Assembly: GCA_013813565.1 (NCBI GenBank)
Contig: JACCRK010000226.1
Span: forward strand, 1-43,637
Direction: 5' to 3'
Origin: Herpetosiphonaceae bacterium
GTDB lineage: Bacteria > Chloroflexota > Chloroflexia > Chloroflexales > Herpetosiphonaceae
Length of the DNA stretch: 43,637 nucleotides
Positions 1 to 8,612 of this stretch are shown here, piece by piece. A program made the translations under genes and the position numbers. The notes beneath the pieces are model-generated. The model was not told the DNA's origin and made no database searches. It saw nothing but the letters and a program-made list of their open reading frames with translations. Each line of letters starts with the position of its first letter. Position 1 is the stretch's first letter.

Positions 1-2
1 AG

Positions 3-422
3 ATCCTTAGCCAACAGGTAGACAAATTCCTCCAAGCCGGCAAAAACGCCCAAGCCATCACAACCTTCTTAAAGGGCATCGGCATGCCGAAACTATTTGT
101 GTACCTCATACGGTTCATGCCTGGCTGGAAAACCATGGTTGCACTGGCCCCAACCCTGGCCTACGACATTGCTTTAACCCGCGATCTGCCACCGGTCGAT
201 CGCGCCTCGCTTGTTACGGTGCCGGTGCAGGTGATTGTTGGCGAAAAAAGCCCGGCCGGCATCCATACCGTTGCGATCCAATTAGCCAAAGCCATTCCCG
301 GCGCTACGTTCCTCCGGCTGGCAGGCCAAAATCATATGGTTGGTGCCAAGGCGCTCCTGCCAGTGCTCGCACGCTTCTTGAAGGCCCAGCCCGAACCGCA
401 AGCTGCCATATTACGCTCATAA
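3..422 (+). CDS. Alpha/beta hydrolase, C-terminal part (5' end outside the window)
   Basis: The reading frame is open to the left edge, so only the last 139 residues are present; the first internal Met (position 84) is not necessarily the start. The segment with PVQVIVGEKSP, followed by a predicted helix, then an LAGQNHMV stretch and a final FL helix, is the usual C-terminal part of an alpha/beta hydrolase. It carries the strand before the acid residue and the catalytic His (in GQNH). The nucleophile elbow would lie upstream of the window, so neither activity nor substrate can be judged. The gene converges on the minus-strand operon that ends at 514, with a long hairpin between them. Confidence 0.7.
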   Translation: MLSQQVDKFLQAGKNAQAITTFLKGIGMPKLFVYLIRFMPGWKTMVALAPTLAYDIALTRDLPPVDRASLVTVPVQVIVGEKSPAGIHTVAIQLAKAIPGATFLRLAGQNHMVGAKALLPVLARFLKAQPEPQAAILRS

Positions 423-445
423 AGCTAGCGCTTGTCCACACTGGG

Positions 446-488
446 GCAGCAGAATGGGCTATTTCTGAGAAATAGCCCATTCTGCTGC
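446..488. terminator. Bidirectional hairpin between convergent genes
   Basis: Perfect 21-bp arms at 446-466 and 468-488 (gcagcagaatgggctatttc and its complement) lie between the stop of the hydrolase and the stop of the minus-strand membrane protein gene. There is no clear T-run on either side, so it may act as a barrier or an mRNA 3'-end stabiliser and not as a classical intrinsic terminator. Confidence 0.6.
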
Positions 489-513
489 GGTAAAACTTCG
501 TGTCAGCCAGGGA

Positions 514-1107
514 TTAATAATCCTTCAGGCGATCATCCATACGTTTCTGGCGGGCGGCCTGCTCGGCCTGCTCGGCCGCTTCCTGCTGCTGGCGACGCTC
601 CTCGGCGGCGGCCCGGCCCTCGGCGGTAACCGGCAGGCTGACCCCGATATCGCCCAGCGTCTCGCTGGCGCGGCTCTTAACCTCCTGCAGCTGCTTGCCG
701 CCCGCCTCGACGCCCTGGCGAGTCTTGGCCCAGCCCATCACCAGCACATCCATCGCGATAATACCAACCACATTCCAGAAGGCCTGATAGAACGACCAGG
801 CCAGCTCATTGTAAACCGTATTGATCAGCGAGCGGAACGACCACGACGTGACCAGCTGAAAAATCAGGGCGATAAAGTAGGAGAAAATCAGCACCCGTGT
901 CAGCGAGTGATGCTCCTTTTTCCAGCGCAGGATCGAGACAACTCGTGGTATAAACGGCACAAAGTAGCGGATCAGCACATTCAGCAGCGCCAGGCCAAAG
1001 CCAATAAAGAAATTGGTGAGTGCCTGATCAACCAGCCCTAAAGAGTTTACATTAATCTTCGTGCCCGCCTGATAGAACATCTCCAGCAGGGTTACATGAA
1101 TTTCCAT
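514..1107 (-). CDS. Hypothetical three-helix membrane protein with charged C-terminal helix
   Basis: A 197-aa protein of unrecognised family and the last gene of the AAA+ cassette. Three hydrophobic segments are visible at about residues 31-52, 70-90 and 105-127. The rest is cytoplasm-like: residues 130-197 are charged, rich in Glu/Gln/Ala/Arg and likely helical or coiled-coil. It starts at ATG 1107. No good Shine-Dalgarno sequence sits at normal distance; a GGAGG lies about 29 nt upstream, so initiation may be weak. It follows the 406-aa gene by 94 nt. Its place in the cassette suggests a membrane anchor for the ATPase or coiled-coil partner, which is inference from gene order only. Confidence 0.75.
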   Translation of the reverse strand: MEIHVTLLEMFYQAGTKINVNSLGLVDQALTNFFIGFGLALLNVLIRYFVPFIPRVVSILRWKKEHHSLTRVLIFSYFIALIFQLVTSWSFRSLINTVYNELAWSFYQAFWNVVGIIAMDVLVMGWAKTRQGVEAGGKQLQEVKSRASETLGDIGVSLPVTAEGRAAAEERRQQQEAAEQAEQAARQKRMDDRLKDY

Positions 1108-1201
1108 GGCATTTGTCAGGCGTGTTCGGCCTGCCTCCTCAAGTTTTTAGTAACACCACATCATACGTACCGTCGCGGCCAAGGTTGCAGCAGCGATTAG
1201 C

Positions 1202-2422
1202 CTAGCTGGCAGGGGTGGCTGGCGGCTGCGTGGCGAAGCTATCGGGCAAGTACGGAAAGTGCGCCGCCAGATACTCGCGCTTGGCATCGCTGTAGCGCAG
1301 CCACTCGGCCTGGATAATGCGCTGGTGATGAAAGGACAGCAGGCGATAATCGTAGCGCACAAAGCGCGCCAGCAGATGGACCATCACCTCGTTGGCGCGG
1401 GCCGGCGCTGAGACCGCCCAGCGTCCCTCGGCCGAAAGCCGCGTCGCGCTAAACGGTGCGCCGGCCTGGACACGTTTCAGCTCGCCCTCAAGCTCCCAGT
1501 ACAGCGGCGGCAGCAGCGCCTGGACATTGGTATGGCGCGCCAGCTGGCGGCGGCGGGCGGCGCTATCCTCGCTCGGCTGGATGTTCGCATTGAGCAGGGT
1601 ATCACGCTCGAGATCGGCAACCCGTTTGCGGAAAAACGCCTCCGTGTCCATATAGCGCAGATAGCCGGCGGCGTGTAAATGGTCCACCAGATCGACGTCG
1701 AGATCCAGAACCTTTGATGGTATATCCAAAGGCACCTGCTCGGGCCGAATCGTAATGACAATCGGCTTGCTTTGACTCGCCTGCGCATCGCGGAGCACGT
1801 AGACCGGGCTGGGGAGTTCGGCCCAGAACGAGCTAGTGCCCTTCATGTGGAACGCCGGTGGCAGCGGGCGTCGCCGCGGGTTGCCAACCTGCTTGACCAG
1901 CGCCAGCATCGACTGAATATAGTTATCATCAAGCAGCCGCGACTCCTGGTGCAGCCCCTGGGCCAACGCCAGGAGCTGCGTCGTTTTGTTCAGGGTGTCC
2001 TGCGGCGTGGTCAGGGTGGCATGGATCGCGGTAATCGCCAGCACATCGGTCACATTGCGACAAAACGCCAGGCCATTATCGATCTCGACGATCACCGGCT
2101 CATGCTCGATCAGATGCAGCAGCGTCGTGTGGGCTTCCTGATAGACTTTGGTGATCAGGCCTGGCTCATACGAGAAGCGGCGCATAATCAGCGGCGCAGC
2201 GGCCTGATCGGGCGACAAAATAATGCCGTAGCGGATCGCCTCACAGGTCATGTAGTCCTGGCCCAGGACAGCGGCGAGCTGCGGGCTCCAGCCAAACCGG
2301 TCGATCTTAAAGTCCGGCAGCGGACAGTCAAGGCCGCAGGCGCTTTTCAGCGCCGCGGCATAGCGGGCCACCAGGTGGCCGCTGACGGCGAAGAGTGGAT
2401 TGCTCCAGGGTGTTTTACTCAT
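1202..2422 (-). CDS. Hypothetical protein, fourth gene of AAA+ cassette (406 aa)
   Basis: Soluble-looking 406-residue protein with no signal peptide, membrane helix or motif that I recognise. The N-terminal half is mixed alpha/beta. A central basic stretch (about residues 180-190, NPRRRPLPP) precedes a conserved-looking PSPVYVLRDA segment. The C-terminal half is helical and rich in Arg and aromatic residues. Its ATG overlaps the stop of the AAA+ ATPase gene by one base (TAATG at 2424-2420), so the two are translationally coupled and probably made in fixed ratio. It could be an adaptor or substrate-recognition subunit of the ATPase, but nothing in the sequence proves that. Confidence 0.8.
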   Translation of the reverse strand: MSKTPWSNPLFAVSGHLVARYAAALKSACGLDCPLPDFKIDRFGWSPQLAAVLGQDYMTCEAIRYGIILSPDQAAAPLIMRRFSYEPGLITKVYQEAHTTLLHLIEHEPVIVEIDNGLAFCRNVTDVLAITAIHATLTTPQDTLNKTTQLLALAQGLHQESRLLDDNYIQSMLALVKQVGNPRRRPLPPAFHMKGTSSFWAELPSPVYVLRDAQASQSKPIVITIRPEQVPLDIPSKVLDLDVDLVDHLHAAGYLRYMDTEAFFRKRVADLERDTLLNANIQPSEDSAARRRQLARHTNVQALLPPLYWELEGELKRVQAGAPFSATRLSAEGRWAVSAPARANEVMVHLLARFVRYDYRLLSFHHQRIIQAEWLRYSDAKREYLAAHFPYLPDSFATQPPATPAS

Positions 2423-4185
2423 TACTCTTGCTCAGCCGAACGATCGTTCAGCAGCTCACGGGCTTTGATCTGCGCCTCCAGCTCGGTCGCCAGTCGCTCA
2501 GCGCGTTGGACTTTGGCCTCGTCGCTGTAGCGCTGCTCGGAGTTGAAATACTGCTCCAGCTCAGCGGCGATCATCTCGCCGGTAATTGGCCGGTACAGCC
2601 CGGTCAGCATGGTGACCTTCTGGTCGTAGGGCTGCTCCATAAAGATCGTCGGGTCGGTGTACCAGGTCTCAGGGATATCAAAGTCGGCGCTTTCGGCAAA
2701 CAGCTTCTGGGTGACGCTCTCGATTGGCCGGCCGGTAAAGCGTGGATCCTTGCGCTTAAACTCAATGCACAGCTCGCCCAGCTCCTGCCAGCTGACCTGT
2801 TTTTTGCCAGCGAACGGGTTGGCCAGCTTGAATCCGGCCTTCGGCGCGGCGGTTGGCGCGGCCATTGGCGGCAGCGTGCCGCTGACCTGCACCAGATTGT
2901 GCTTGATCTGGCGGGCCAGCTTGATCTGGGTCAGGCGGGCGTAGTCCTCCCAGGTCTCGGGGCCGTCGATCGCCTCGCGCTGGTGGAAGCGCTGGCGCAG
3001 GGCGCTGTCGGTTGCGGTTGGCTCGTTGGTCGCGGCGTAGGTCTGGGCGTTGCCGATGTGCTTGGTAAATGCGCCATCAAGAAACTGCATGGTGATGTTC
3101 AAGACATCTTTGTCGGCGCCGCCCATGCCGGGGTCGCCACGGGAGAGCAGCAGCAGATCGACATCATCGAAGAACACCAGCACCAGCGAGCCGCGCTCGC
3201 GGACAATCGCCAGCTTCTCGTTGAGCAGCTTGCCGGTGCGCCCGTAGTACTCGTCCTTGATGCCGGGGTCGATCGTGACAAAGCGAACCGGCAGGCCGGT
3301 CTGCTCGCCGCGCTCGGTCAGGCGGGTCATCGCCATGCGAAAGAGCGAGGTTTTGCCGGTGCCAGGAAAGCCATCGAACAGCACCGTGCTGGGCAGGCCG
3401 CCAAGCTCAAGCAGCGGGTTGAAGCCGCGCTCAACATCGAACAGCGCCAGCCGATCGACGTAGCGCACCAGGGCGCGCTTGGCCGAGGTGTTGCCGACGA
3501 TCTGCTCGGGGAGCATTGGCGTGAACTCGACCTTGGCGACCGCGCCCTCAGCGGAGATCGCAAAGCCGCGCAGCTCAATCCCGCCAACCTTGATCGTGCT
3601 GCCCTCGACCTGGGCCAGCAGCGCCGCCGCGTGGGTATCGCTGCCGGCCACCAGCTGGTCGCGCAGGGCCATAAAGTAGTCGCGGGTCAGGTTGACCAGA
3701 TCGGCGGCGGTCTCGATCAGAAACGTGTTATCGGCGTTCTTCTGGGTGGTCGCCTTCAGATAGAACGAGAGGATGGTCTTCAGGTCGTCATCGGCGCCCA
3801 GGCCCAGCTTGAAGAAGCCTGGCTCCGGCTTGGGAAACGTCGCCAGATCCTCGCCCTCGGGCATGGGCAGCTCGTGGCTCACCAGGGCCGCCAGGGCAAA
3901 CATGGCATAGCTGCCAATAAACGCCGTCTGGCGCGGATCGATCTTGGCCCCCAGCTCCTCGGACAGCTCGAAGTACAGGCAGATCCCCCGGCGCAGCGTG
4001 ATCAGCACATGGTTGACCTGCTCGCTGAGCAGGTATCCGCCGGCGCCGGGGAGCTTGCGCAGCTCGCCCACCAGATCATACGAGACGCCGCGCATGGGCA
4101 CATTCTGCATGCGAAACTCGGCGTCGGCGCGATGTCCATCGAGGTCGGCATCGCTAATCGCATGAACGTTATCTTTCGTCGTCAC
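2422..4185 (-). CDS. AAA+ family ATPase with long N-terminal domain
   Basis: A 587-aa protein. Residues 1-225 form an uncharacterised N-terminal domain. The AAA+ core spans about 226-405: Walker A GFPGTGKT (272-279), Walker B VLVFFDD (335-341), sensor-1 Asn in ATNEP (387) and Arg-finger candidates in ALRQRF (397 and 399). The second acidic residue of Walker B is Asp where AAA+ proteins usually have Glu, which could slow hydrolysis. A helical C-terminal region of about 180 residues ends in a charged coiled stretch. Translation starts at GTG 4185, preceded by AGGGAG at good spacing. A 6-bp-stem hairpin (4204-4220) lies just upstream. The ATP-dependent remodelling role is known for the superfamily; the substrate is unknown. 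Confidence 0.9.
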   Translation of the reverse strand: MTTKDNVHAISDADLDGHRADAEFRMQNVPMRGVSYDLVGELRKLPGAGGYLLSEQVNHVLITLRRGICLYFELSEELGAKIDPRQTAFIGSYAMFALAALVSHELPMPEGEDLATFPKPEPGFFKLGLGADDDLKTILSFYLKATTQKNADNTFLIETAADLVNLTRDYFMALRDQLVAGSDTHAAALLAQVEGSTIKVGGIELRGFAISAEGAVAKVEFTPMLPEQIVGNTSAKRALVRYVDRLALFDVERGFNPLLELGGLPSTVLFDGFPGTGKTSLFRMAMTRLTERGEQTGLPVRFVTIDPGIKDEYYGRTGKLLNEKLAIVRERGSLVLVFFDDVDLLLLSRGDPGMGGADKDVLNITMQFLDGAFTKHIGNAQTYAATNEPTATDSALRQRFHQREAIDGPETWEDYARLTQIKLARQIKHNLVQVSGTLPPMAAPTAAPKAGFKLANPFAGKKQVSWQELGELCIEFKRKDPRFTGRPIESVTQKLFAESADFDIPETWYTDPTIFMEQPYDQKVTMLTGLYRPITGEMIAAELEQYFNSEQRYSDEAKVQRAERLATELEAQIKARELLNDRSAEQE

Positions 4186-4203
4186 AACGCAACTCCCTGT
4201 GTT

Positions 4204-4220
4204 CCTCTCGACAAGAGAGG
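4204..4220 (-). other. Intercistronic hairpin before the AAA+ gene
   Basis: The sequence cctctc-gacaa-gagagg forms a short perfect stem in the 45-nt gap between the 355-aa gene and the AAA+ gene. It may set relative expression within the operon. It has no T-run on the minus strand and is unlikely to terminate transcription. Confidence 0.4.
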
Positions 4221-4230
4221 TGAAAAATGA

Positions 4231-5298
4231 TTAGCACACCAGATCGCCATTTCGGGAAACTCCGTAGACGATATCGGGATTCCCATCCTCGTCGGTGTCG
4301 CCGAGGAACTGCTTCATTGGCAGCGGCACCAGCACAAACGTCGAGTGGATCGATGGGCCGGCCTGCATCGGCTCGCGGCCAAATAGAATATCGGTAAACG
4401 AGCGCTGGCCCGGCTTGGTGGTGGCGACCCGATCGATCGTACTGCGCAGCATCCATGGCTCGTCGGCGTGGGTAAAGGCGCGCCGCATAATCACATCGTT
4501 TTCCGTCCAGCGATGGTGGTAGGGGCCAATCGTGACCCGCTCGATCGTCTGGGGAATAATCCAGGCAGCCTCGTTGCACAGGCCGATGATCTCCTGCAGC
4601 GGGTGGCGGCCGTGGGCGCAGTTGTTGATCAGGTCCTGGAGCATGTCCAGCCCGCCGGTGACGTGCCAGCCGCCGCGCTCCTGAAAATGCAGCGTCGTGC
4701 ACTCAAACAGATTGACGCTGCGAATCACGCCGGTCCAGCTGATCGAGTACAGGCGATTGCCACGCCCTGGCGTCAGGCGAATCGGGTCGTAGATGCGAAA
4801 GTCGGCCACCACGCTGGTCGCCGCCAGCCGATCAAGGTAGGTGCGCTGCAGCCAGAGGATCTGCTGTTTGATCGGGCGCTCGCCACGAAAGATCGCCTCG
4901 ATCGCCTGCTCGATCAGCTCGCTGTGCGACGGGATCTGGGCCAGCTGCTGCAGGGCGTGCTCGCAGTCCTCGCGCAGGGTCCAGAAATCCTTGAAGGTCG
5001 GCATGCCCGACTCGGTCGGGTCGATCGTGAGCGGCAGCGGCTCGATCTGCAAGAGCTGCCGCCCGTGCTTCAGCGCCATCACCATCAGCGTGGCCCGCAG
5101 CTCGTGGAGGAACTCACGGGTCGCGTTGGCGGCGCCGATACTGAGCCGGCCCTCCTTCTGCTCCTCGCTGATCGCGGAGCGCAGCCAGCCGAAGCGCTCA
5201 CCAAGCTGATCGCAGTAGCCGACGACCGCCTCGTCAGGCAGCAGCCGCTCGGCCTGGCCAGCGCCCTGGGATTGCAGTGGGTGACGATTGATAGTCAT
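4231..5298 (-). CDS. Hypothetical protein, second gene of the AAA+ cassette (355 aa)
   Basis: A soluble 355-residue protein of unrecognised family. The N-terminal 160 residues are helical. The middle, from about 165, has beta-rich features such as FRIYDPIRLTPGRGNRLYSI. The C-terminus includes an acidic GDTDEDGNPD loop that resembles a calcium-binding turn but is not a full EF-hand. The ATG at 5298 lies 3 nt after the stop of the coiled-coil gene and lacks its own clear ribosome-binding site, so translation is probably coupled. Its position inside the cassette is the only clue to role. Confidence 0.8.
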   Translation of the reverse strand: MTINRHPLQSQGAGQAERLLPDEAVVGYCDQLGERFGWLRSAISEEQKEGRLSIGAANATREFLHELRATLMVMALKHGRQLLQIEPLPLTIDPTESGMPTFKDFWTLREDCEHALQQLAQIPSHSELIEQAIEAIFRGERPIKQQILWLQRTYLDRLAATSVVADFRIYDPIRLTPGRGNRLYSISWTGVIRSVNLFECTTLHFQERGGWHVTGGLDMLQDLINNCAHGRHPLQEIIGLCNEAAWIIPQTIERVTIGPYHHRWTENDVIMRRAFTHADEPWMLRSTIDRVATTKPGQRSFTDILFGREPMQAGPSIHSTFVLVPLPMKQFLGDTDEDGNPDIVYGVSRNGDLVC

Positions 5299-5301
5299 AG
5301 G

Positions 5302-6408
5302 TTACCGTTTTTGGGCATACTGATCTTCGAGCTGCTCCATGCGGGCATCGAAGGTCTGAATGATCTGTTCCAGGTGATCGGTGTAGGCCTTGAGCTTGTC
5401 TTCGTCGATCAGCTTCTTCTCGGCCCGGTCGGCGGTCTCGGCCAGAATTCCCTCAACCTGCTCGGTCATCACACGGGTGGTCGAGTCGGCGGCGTAGTTG
5501 ATCGACTTATCGATGGTCGAGAAGCCCTTGATCTCCAGCGCGGTCTCCATAATCTGGTAGATCCCCTCGAAGACCTGGGTCAGGTTGGCGATCTTCTCCT
5601 GGGTTTTGATTTTGTTCTGCGACAGGGCGGCGACAGCCTGCTTGAAGCCTTCCATATGGGCGCGCACGACCGGCTGGGCCTCTTTGGCGTTCTTGAGGAC
5701 CTCGAAGTACTGGGTCTCGTTGAGCTTGGCCTCGTCGAGCTCGCCTTGGCGCTGGGTGCGCTCGGCCTGGAGCGGGGCATAGCCAGTCTCATCGGAGACC
5801 TGGATCCGGCGGTCAAGCTCGGCCAGCTCGCCCTCCAGCCGCTTGACCTCCAGCCGCCAGTGCTCGTACTTGGGCTGGTTATCGACCAGCTTCTGCGACA
5901 GCTCCATGTCGGTGGCCTGCAGCTTGGAGTAGACCTGGGCGTTCTTGGCGATCGCCGCGCTAAGCGAGTCGACGGTGCCACGGGCATAGGCCAGGACGGT
6001 CTTCATCGAGCCATCAACATTTTGCTCCCGAATCCGATTGACCACCATCTGGCGGGCCCAGCGCTTGTTGAACACGCCGACGAAGCGCTCCACCGGGCGG
6101 GCATCGCGCAGGGTCGCCACATTCCGGCCCAGCTCATCAAGCTCGCTGGTCAGGTCGACGATCAGCGTCTGCAGATCGGCGGTGTACTCGCGGCCATTGG
6201 TGATGGCGCCATCAAGCTGGCTCAGCTCGGCCACGTTGGTCTTCTGGCGCTGCTTCGGGTCGGTCAGGCGATTGACGGTGGTTTCATACTGGGTCATCCG
6301 CTGGTCGACATCGCGCTCAAGCTCGACCTCGCGCAGGCGGACGGCTTTGAGCTTATCGGCTTTCTTTTTCCCGCCTTTGGTTTTACTGAGAATCTGTTCG
6401 TCAACCAT
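5302..6408 (-). CDS. Coiled-coil protein, first gene of AAA+ cassette
   Basis: A 368-aa, highly charged, almost entirely helical protein. Heptad-like patterns run through about residues 40-110 and 150-290, the N-terminus is Lys-rich (KTKGGKKKADK), and there are no membrane helices. The C-terminal 100 residues (from QNKIKTQEKIANL to the end) loosely recall the C-terminal region of TelA-type toxic-anion-resistance proteins. This is pattern memory only and should be treated as weak. The start is ATG 6408, with AAGGAG 11 nt upstream. It follows aceK by 166 nt and is tightly joined to the 355-aa gene. A scaffold or filament-like partner of the AAA+ ATPase is plausible. Confidence 0.8.
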   Translation of the reverse strand: MVDEQILSKTKGGKKKADKLKAVRLREVELERDVDQRMTQYETTVNRLTDPKQRQKTNVAELSQLDGAITNGREYTADLQTLIVDLTSELDELGRNVATLRDARPVERFVGVFNKRWARQMVVNRIREQNVDGSMKTVLAYARGTVDSLSAAIAKNAQVYSKLQATDMELSQKLVDNQPKYEHWRLEVKRLEGELAELDRRIQVSDETGYAPLQAERTQRQGELDEAKLNETQYFEVLKNAKEAQPVVRAHMEGFKQAVAALSQNKIKTQEKIANLTQVFEGIYQIMETALEIKGFSTIDKSINYAADSTTRVMTEQVEGILAETADRAEKKLIDEDKLKAYTDHLEQIIQTFDARMEQLEDQYAQKR

Positions 6409-6574
6409 GATGGATCCATCTCCTTGATAAAGGGTATTTCAGACATTGTTTGCTATGCGCTACAGGTATACTCTACGCCGGCCTGCTGGGAAGGTTGCAG
6501 CGCCGGAGTCGGCACTGGTGTGGTGCGGTCAGGAGTTCTGGCTATTGTAGAGCAACTTGCAGCTTCGTCAACCG

Positions 6575-8314
6575 CTAGCCGGGCAGCTGGCTCAGGCGCT
6601 GGCTGGAATCGTAGGGAAAGATGTCGATCACCTCGCCGGCGTTGAGCCGAGCCTGAATCTGTTGCCAGAAGTCGACGGTCAGAATCTCGCCGTGGGAGCG
6701 CATAAACACGTCGCGCAGGGGCGTCCGCAGACCCAGGAAATAGCGAAACTCTTCGGGAAAGACATCGTTCTCGCCGACGGCGTACCAGGGCTCGGCGGCG
6801 ATCTCCTCGTCGTAGCTGGTTGGCTCGGGCATGTGCTTGAAGTTACAGGTCGTCATCAGGCTCAGCTCGTCGTAGTCGTAGAACACGACCCGGCCATTGC
6901 GGGTCACGCCGAAGTTCTTGAGCAGCATATCGCCGGGGAAGATATTGCTGATCGCCAGATCTTTGATCGCGTTGCCGAACTCCAGCGTGGCGGCCGCCGC
7001 GGCGGCTGGCTCCGCCTCGCGCAGGTAGACATCAAGCGGCGTGACTCGGCGCTCAACATAGACGTGCTTGATGATCACATGGTCGTCCTCAACCACCACG
7101 CTGTTGGCGGCGACCCGCTGCAGCTCGGTCAGCAGGGCCTCCCCAAAGCGCTGGCGGTCGAGCTTGAGATACTCAAACTCGTGGGCGTCGATCAGGCGGC
7201 CGGCCCGATCGTGCTTGAAGACTAGATGATATTTGTCCATCACGGCCTGGCGGGTCGTGTCTTTGGGCGGCGAGAACCAGTCCTTGATAATCTTGAACAC
7301 CACATCGTAGGAGGGCATCGTGAAGACCGTCATCACCATGCCGCGCTCGCCAGGGGCGATCTCGAAGGTGTCCTGCGTCTGGCTGAGGTGGCGCAGCAGG
7401 TCGCGATAGAACTCGGTCTTGCCATGCTTGTGGTAGCCGATCGCAATGTACAGCGCCGCAATGCGCTTCTCGGGCATAATCGAGGCCAGAAAGTGGACCA
7501 GATCATAGGGTCGCTCGATATCGACGTGAAAGTACGAGCGGGTAAAGCTAAACAGAATATTGACCTCGGCCTCGCGCAGCAGCACCGCATCGACGGAGAT
7601 CCCGTCCGGGGTGGAGAGCAGCGCCAGCACCAGCGGAGTCGTCTGCTCCTGGCTGATGATGCGCCCGACCAGATAGGCGGCCTTGTTGCGATAGAACACC
7701 GCGCAGACCATCTCGACGCGCTCATAGGTTGCGGCGATGCCCAGCTCGGCCAGGTATGCCTCGATCACGTCGGCCGCCCGCCGCATATCGCGCTCCAGCG
7801 CCTGATAGCGCACCCCGAACGGATAGTCGAGCAGCACGGTCGCGATCAGCTCGGCGGTGGTGGCGGCGCGTGGGTAGGTGCGATAGACCGGCTGGCTGGC
7901 GCAGGTCTGCGGTGTGGCAAAGTCGGTGGCGATAAACTCAAGCTGGGGGTTGACCCCAACGGTGACAAAGATGCGCCGGGTCACCGAGTTGTAAAACGTT
8001 TCGGCCAGCTCCCAGTCGTCGCGGTCGGCGATCAGACCCGAGTAGACGGCTTTCATGCTGACCCAGACAATGGTGTTGGTGAGCCGCTCGCCGAGCATGC
8101 TGCTAATCTCGGCCACAATCCGCGTCACCAGGGTGGTGTACAGATCAAGGCGGGTGGCGGTGCCGGCCTGGAGCGCCGGCCAGTCCTGCTGCTCAAAGCG
8201 CCGCTGCACCTGGCGGGTGATCAGCTTAAAGTGCTGCTGGTACTCATCGAAGGTGTGATAGATGGCGTTGGCGGCCAGATTAGCCAGCCGGCTATCGGTG
8301 AGATGCTCGTTCAT
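6575..8314 (-). CDS. aceK: Isocitrate dehydrogenase kinase/phosphatase
   Basis: AceK phosphorylates and dephosphorylates isocitrate dehydrogenase and so sets the split between the TCA cycle and the glyoxylate bypass. The 579-aa product matches the usual length (about 578 in E. coli). Family landmarks are all present: ELAETFYNSVTRRIF near residue 103, HKHGKTEFYRDLLRHL in the ATP-binding region, GERGMVMTVFTMPSYD, VIIKHVYVERRVTPL, NIFPGDMLLKNFGVTR and VVFYDYDE, with the active-site Asp residues of the last two retained. I chose ATG 8314, preceded by AAGGAG, over an in-frame ATG 75 nt upstream, because the family N-terminus aligns here. No isocitrate lyase, malate synthase or icd is in the window. 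The family is best known from Proteobacteria, so lateral transfer is possible. Confidence 0.95.
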   Translation of the reverse strand: MNEHLTDSRLANLAANAIYHTFDEYQQHFKLITRQVQRRFEQQDWPALQAGTATRLDLYTTLVTRIVAEISSMLGERLTNTIVWVSMKAVYSGLIADRDDWELAETFYNSVTRRIFVTVGVNPQLEFIATDFATPQTCASQPVYRTYPRAATTAELIATVLLDYPFGVRYQALERDMRRAADVIEAYLAELGIAATYERVEMVCAVFYRNKAAYLVGRIISQEQTTPLVLALLSTPDGISVDAVLLREAEVNILFSFTRSYFHVDIERPYDLVHFLASIMPEKRIAALYIAIGYHKHGKTEFYRDLLRHLSQTQDTFEIAPGERGMVMTVFTMPSYDVVFKIIKDWFSPPKDTTRQAVMDKYHLVFKHDRAGRLIDAHEFEYLKLDRQRFGEALLTELQRVAANSVVVEDDHVIIKHVYVERRVTPLDVYLREAEPAAAAAATLEFGNAIKDLAISNIFPGDMLLKNFGVTRNGRVVFYDYDELSLMTTCNFKHMPEPTSYDEEIAAEPWYAVGENDVFPEEFRYFLGLRTPLRDVFMRSHGEILTVDFWQQIQARLNAGEVIDIFPYDSSQRLSQLPG

Positions 8315-8612
8315 GGTGCGCTCCTTGCGCCGATCCCAAAGGTTCAGCTCCGCTTTGATCGATGGTTGGCGCGAAAAAGGATACCACAATCTCTGGCAAC
8401 GTTGTTGGCCAGGTCGCTGAGTGGATGGTGTTCAGAAGTTGCTACGGATTTCAGCGATCAGGCCGCCAGTGCAGGCTCGTGGTACGGTGAAGCCAGGTGG
8501 GCTTAGCGTAAAGGGATCATTACTCCCAGCGCGCCACCGCTATGATAGGCTGGAGGACGGATAGGTAAAATCAGGCCAGCTTTCAGCGCTGCAAAGCCCA
8601 GGGAGGTGTGGA
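8315..8612. other. Divergent intergenic region between aceK and the metal transporter
   Basis: About 300 nt must hold promoters in both directions. On the plus strand a -10-like TATGAT is at 8541-8546 with no good -35. I see no convincing aceK promoter and no clear operator or gene. Confidence 0.4.

Noticed and set aside
2395-4230. 611-residue open frame on the plus strand opposite the AAA+ gene
   Set aside because: It is the antisense shadow of a gene with clear Walker motifs; its composition is low-complexity Leu/Gln/Ala/Gly with no recognisable domain.
5199-5298. Calcium-binding or EF-hand function for the 355-aa protein
   Set aside because: The acidic GDTDEDGNPD loop is near the C-terminus of the protein and lacks the flanking helices and full 12-residue pattern.
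4468-6645. 725-residue open frame on the plus strand
   Set aside because: Antisense of the coiled-coil and 355-aa genes; long open frames opposite GC-rich genes are expected and it shows no domain.
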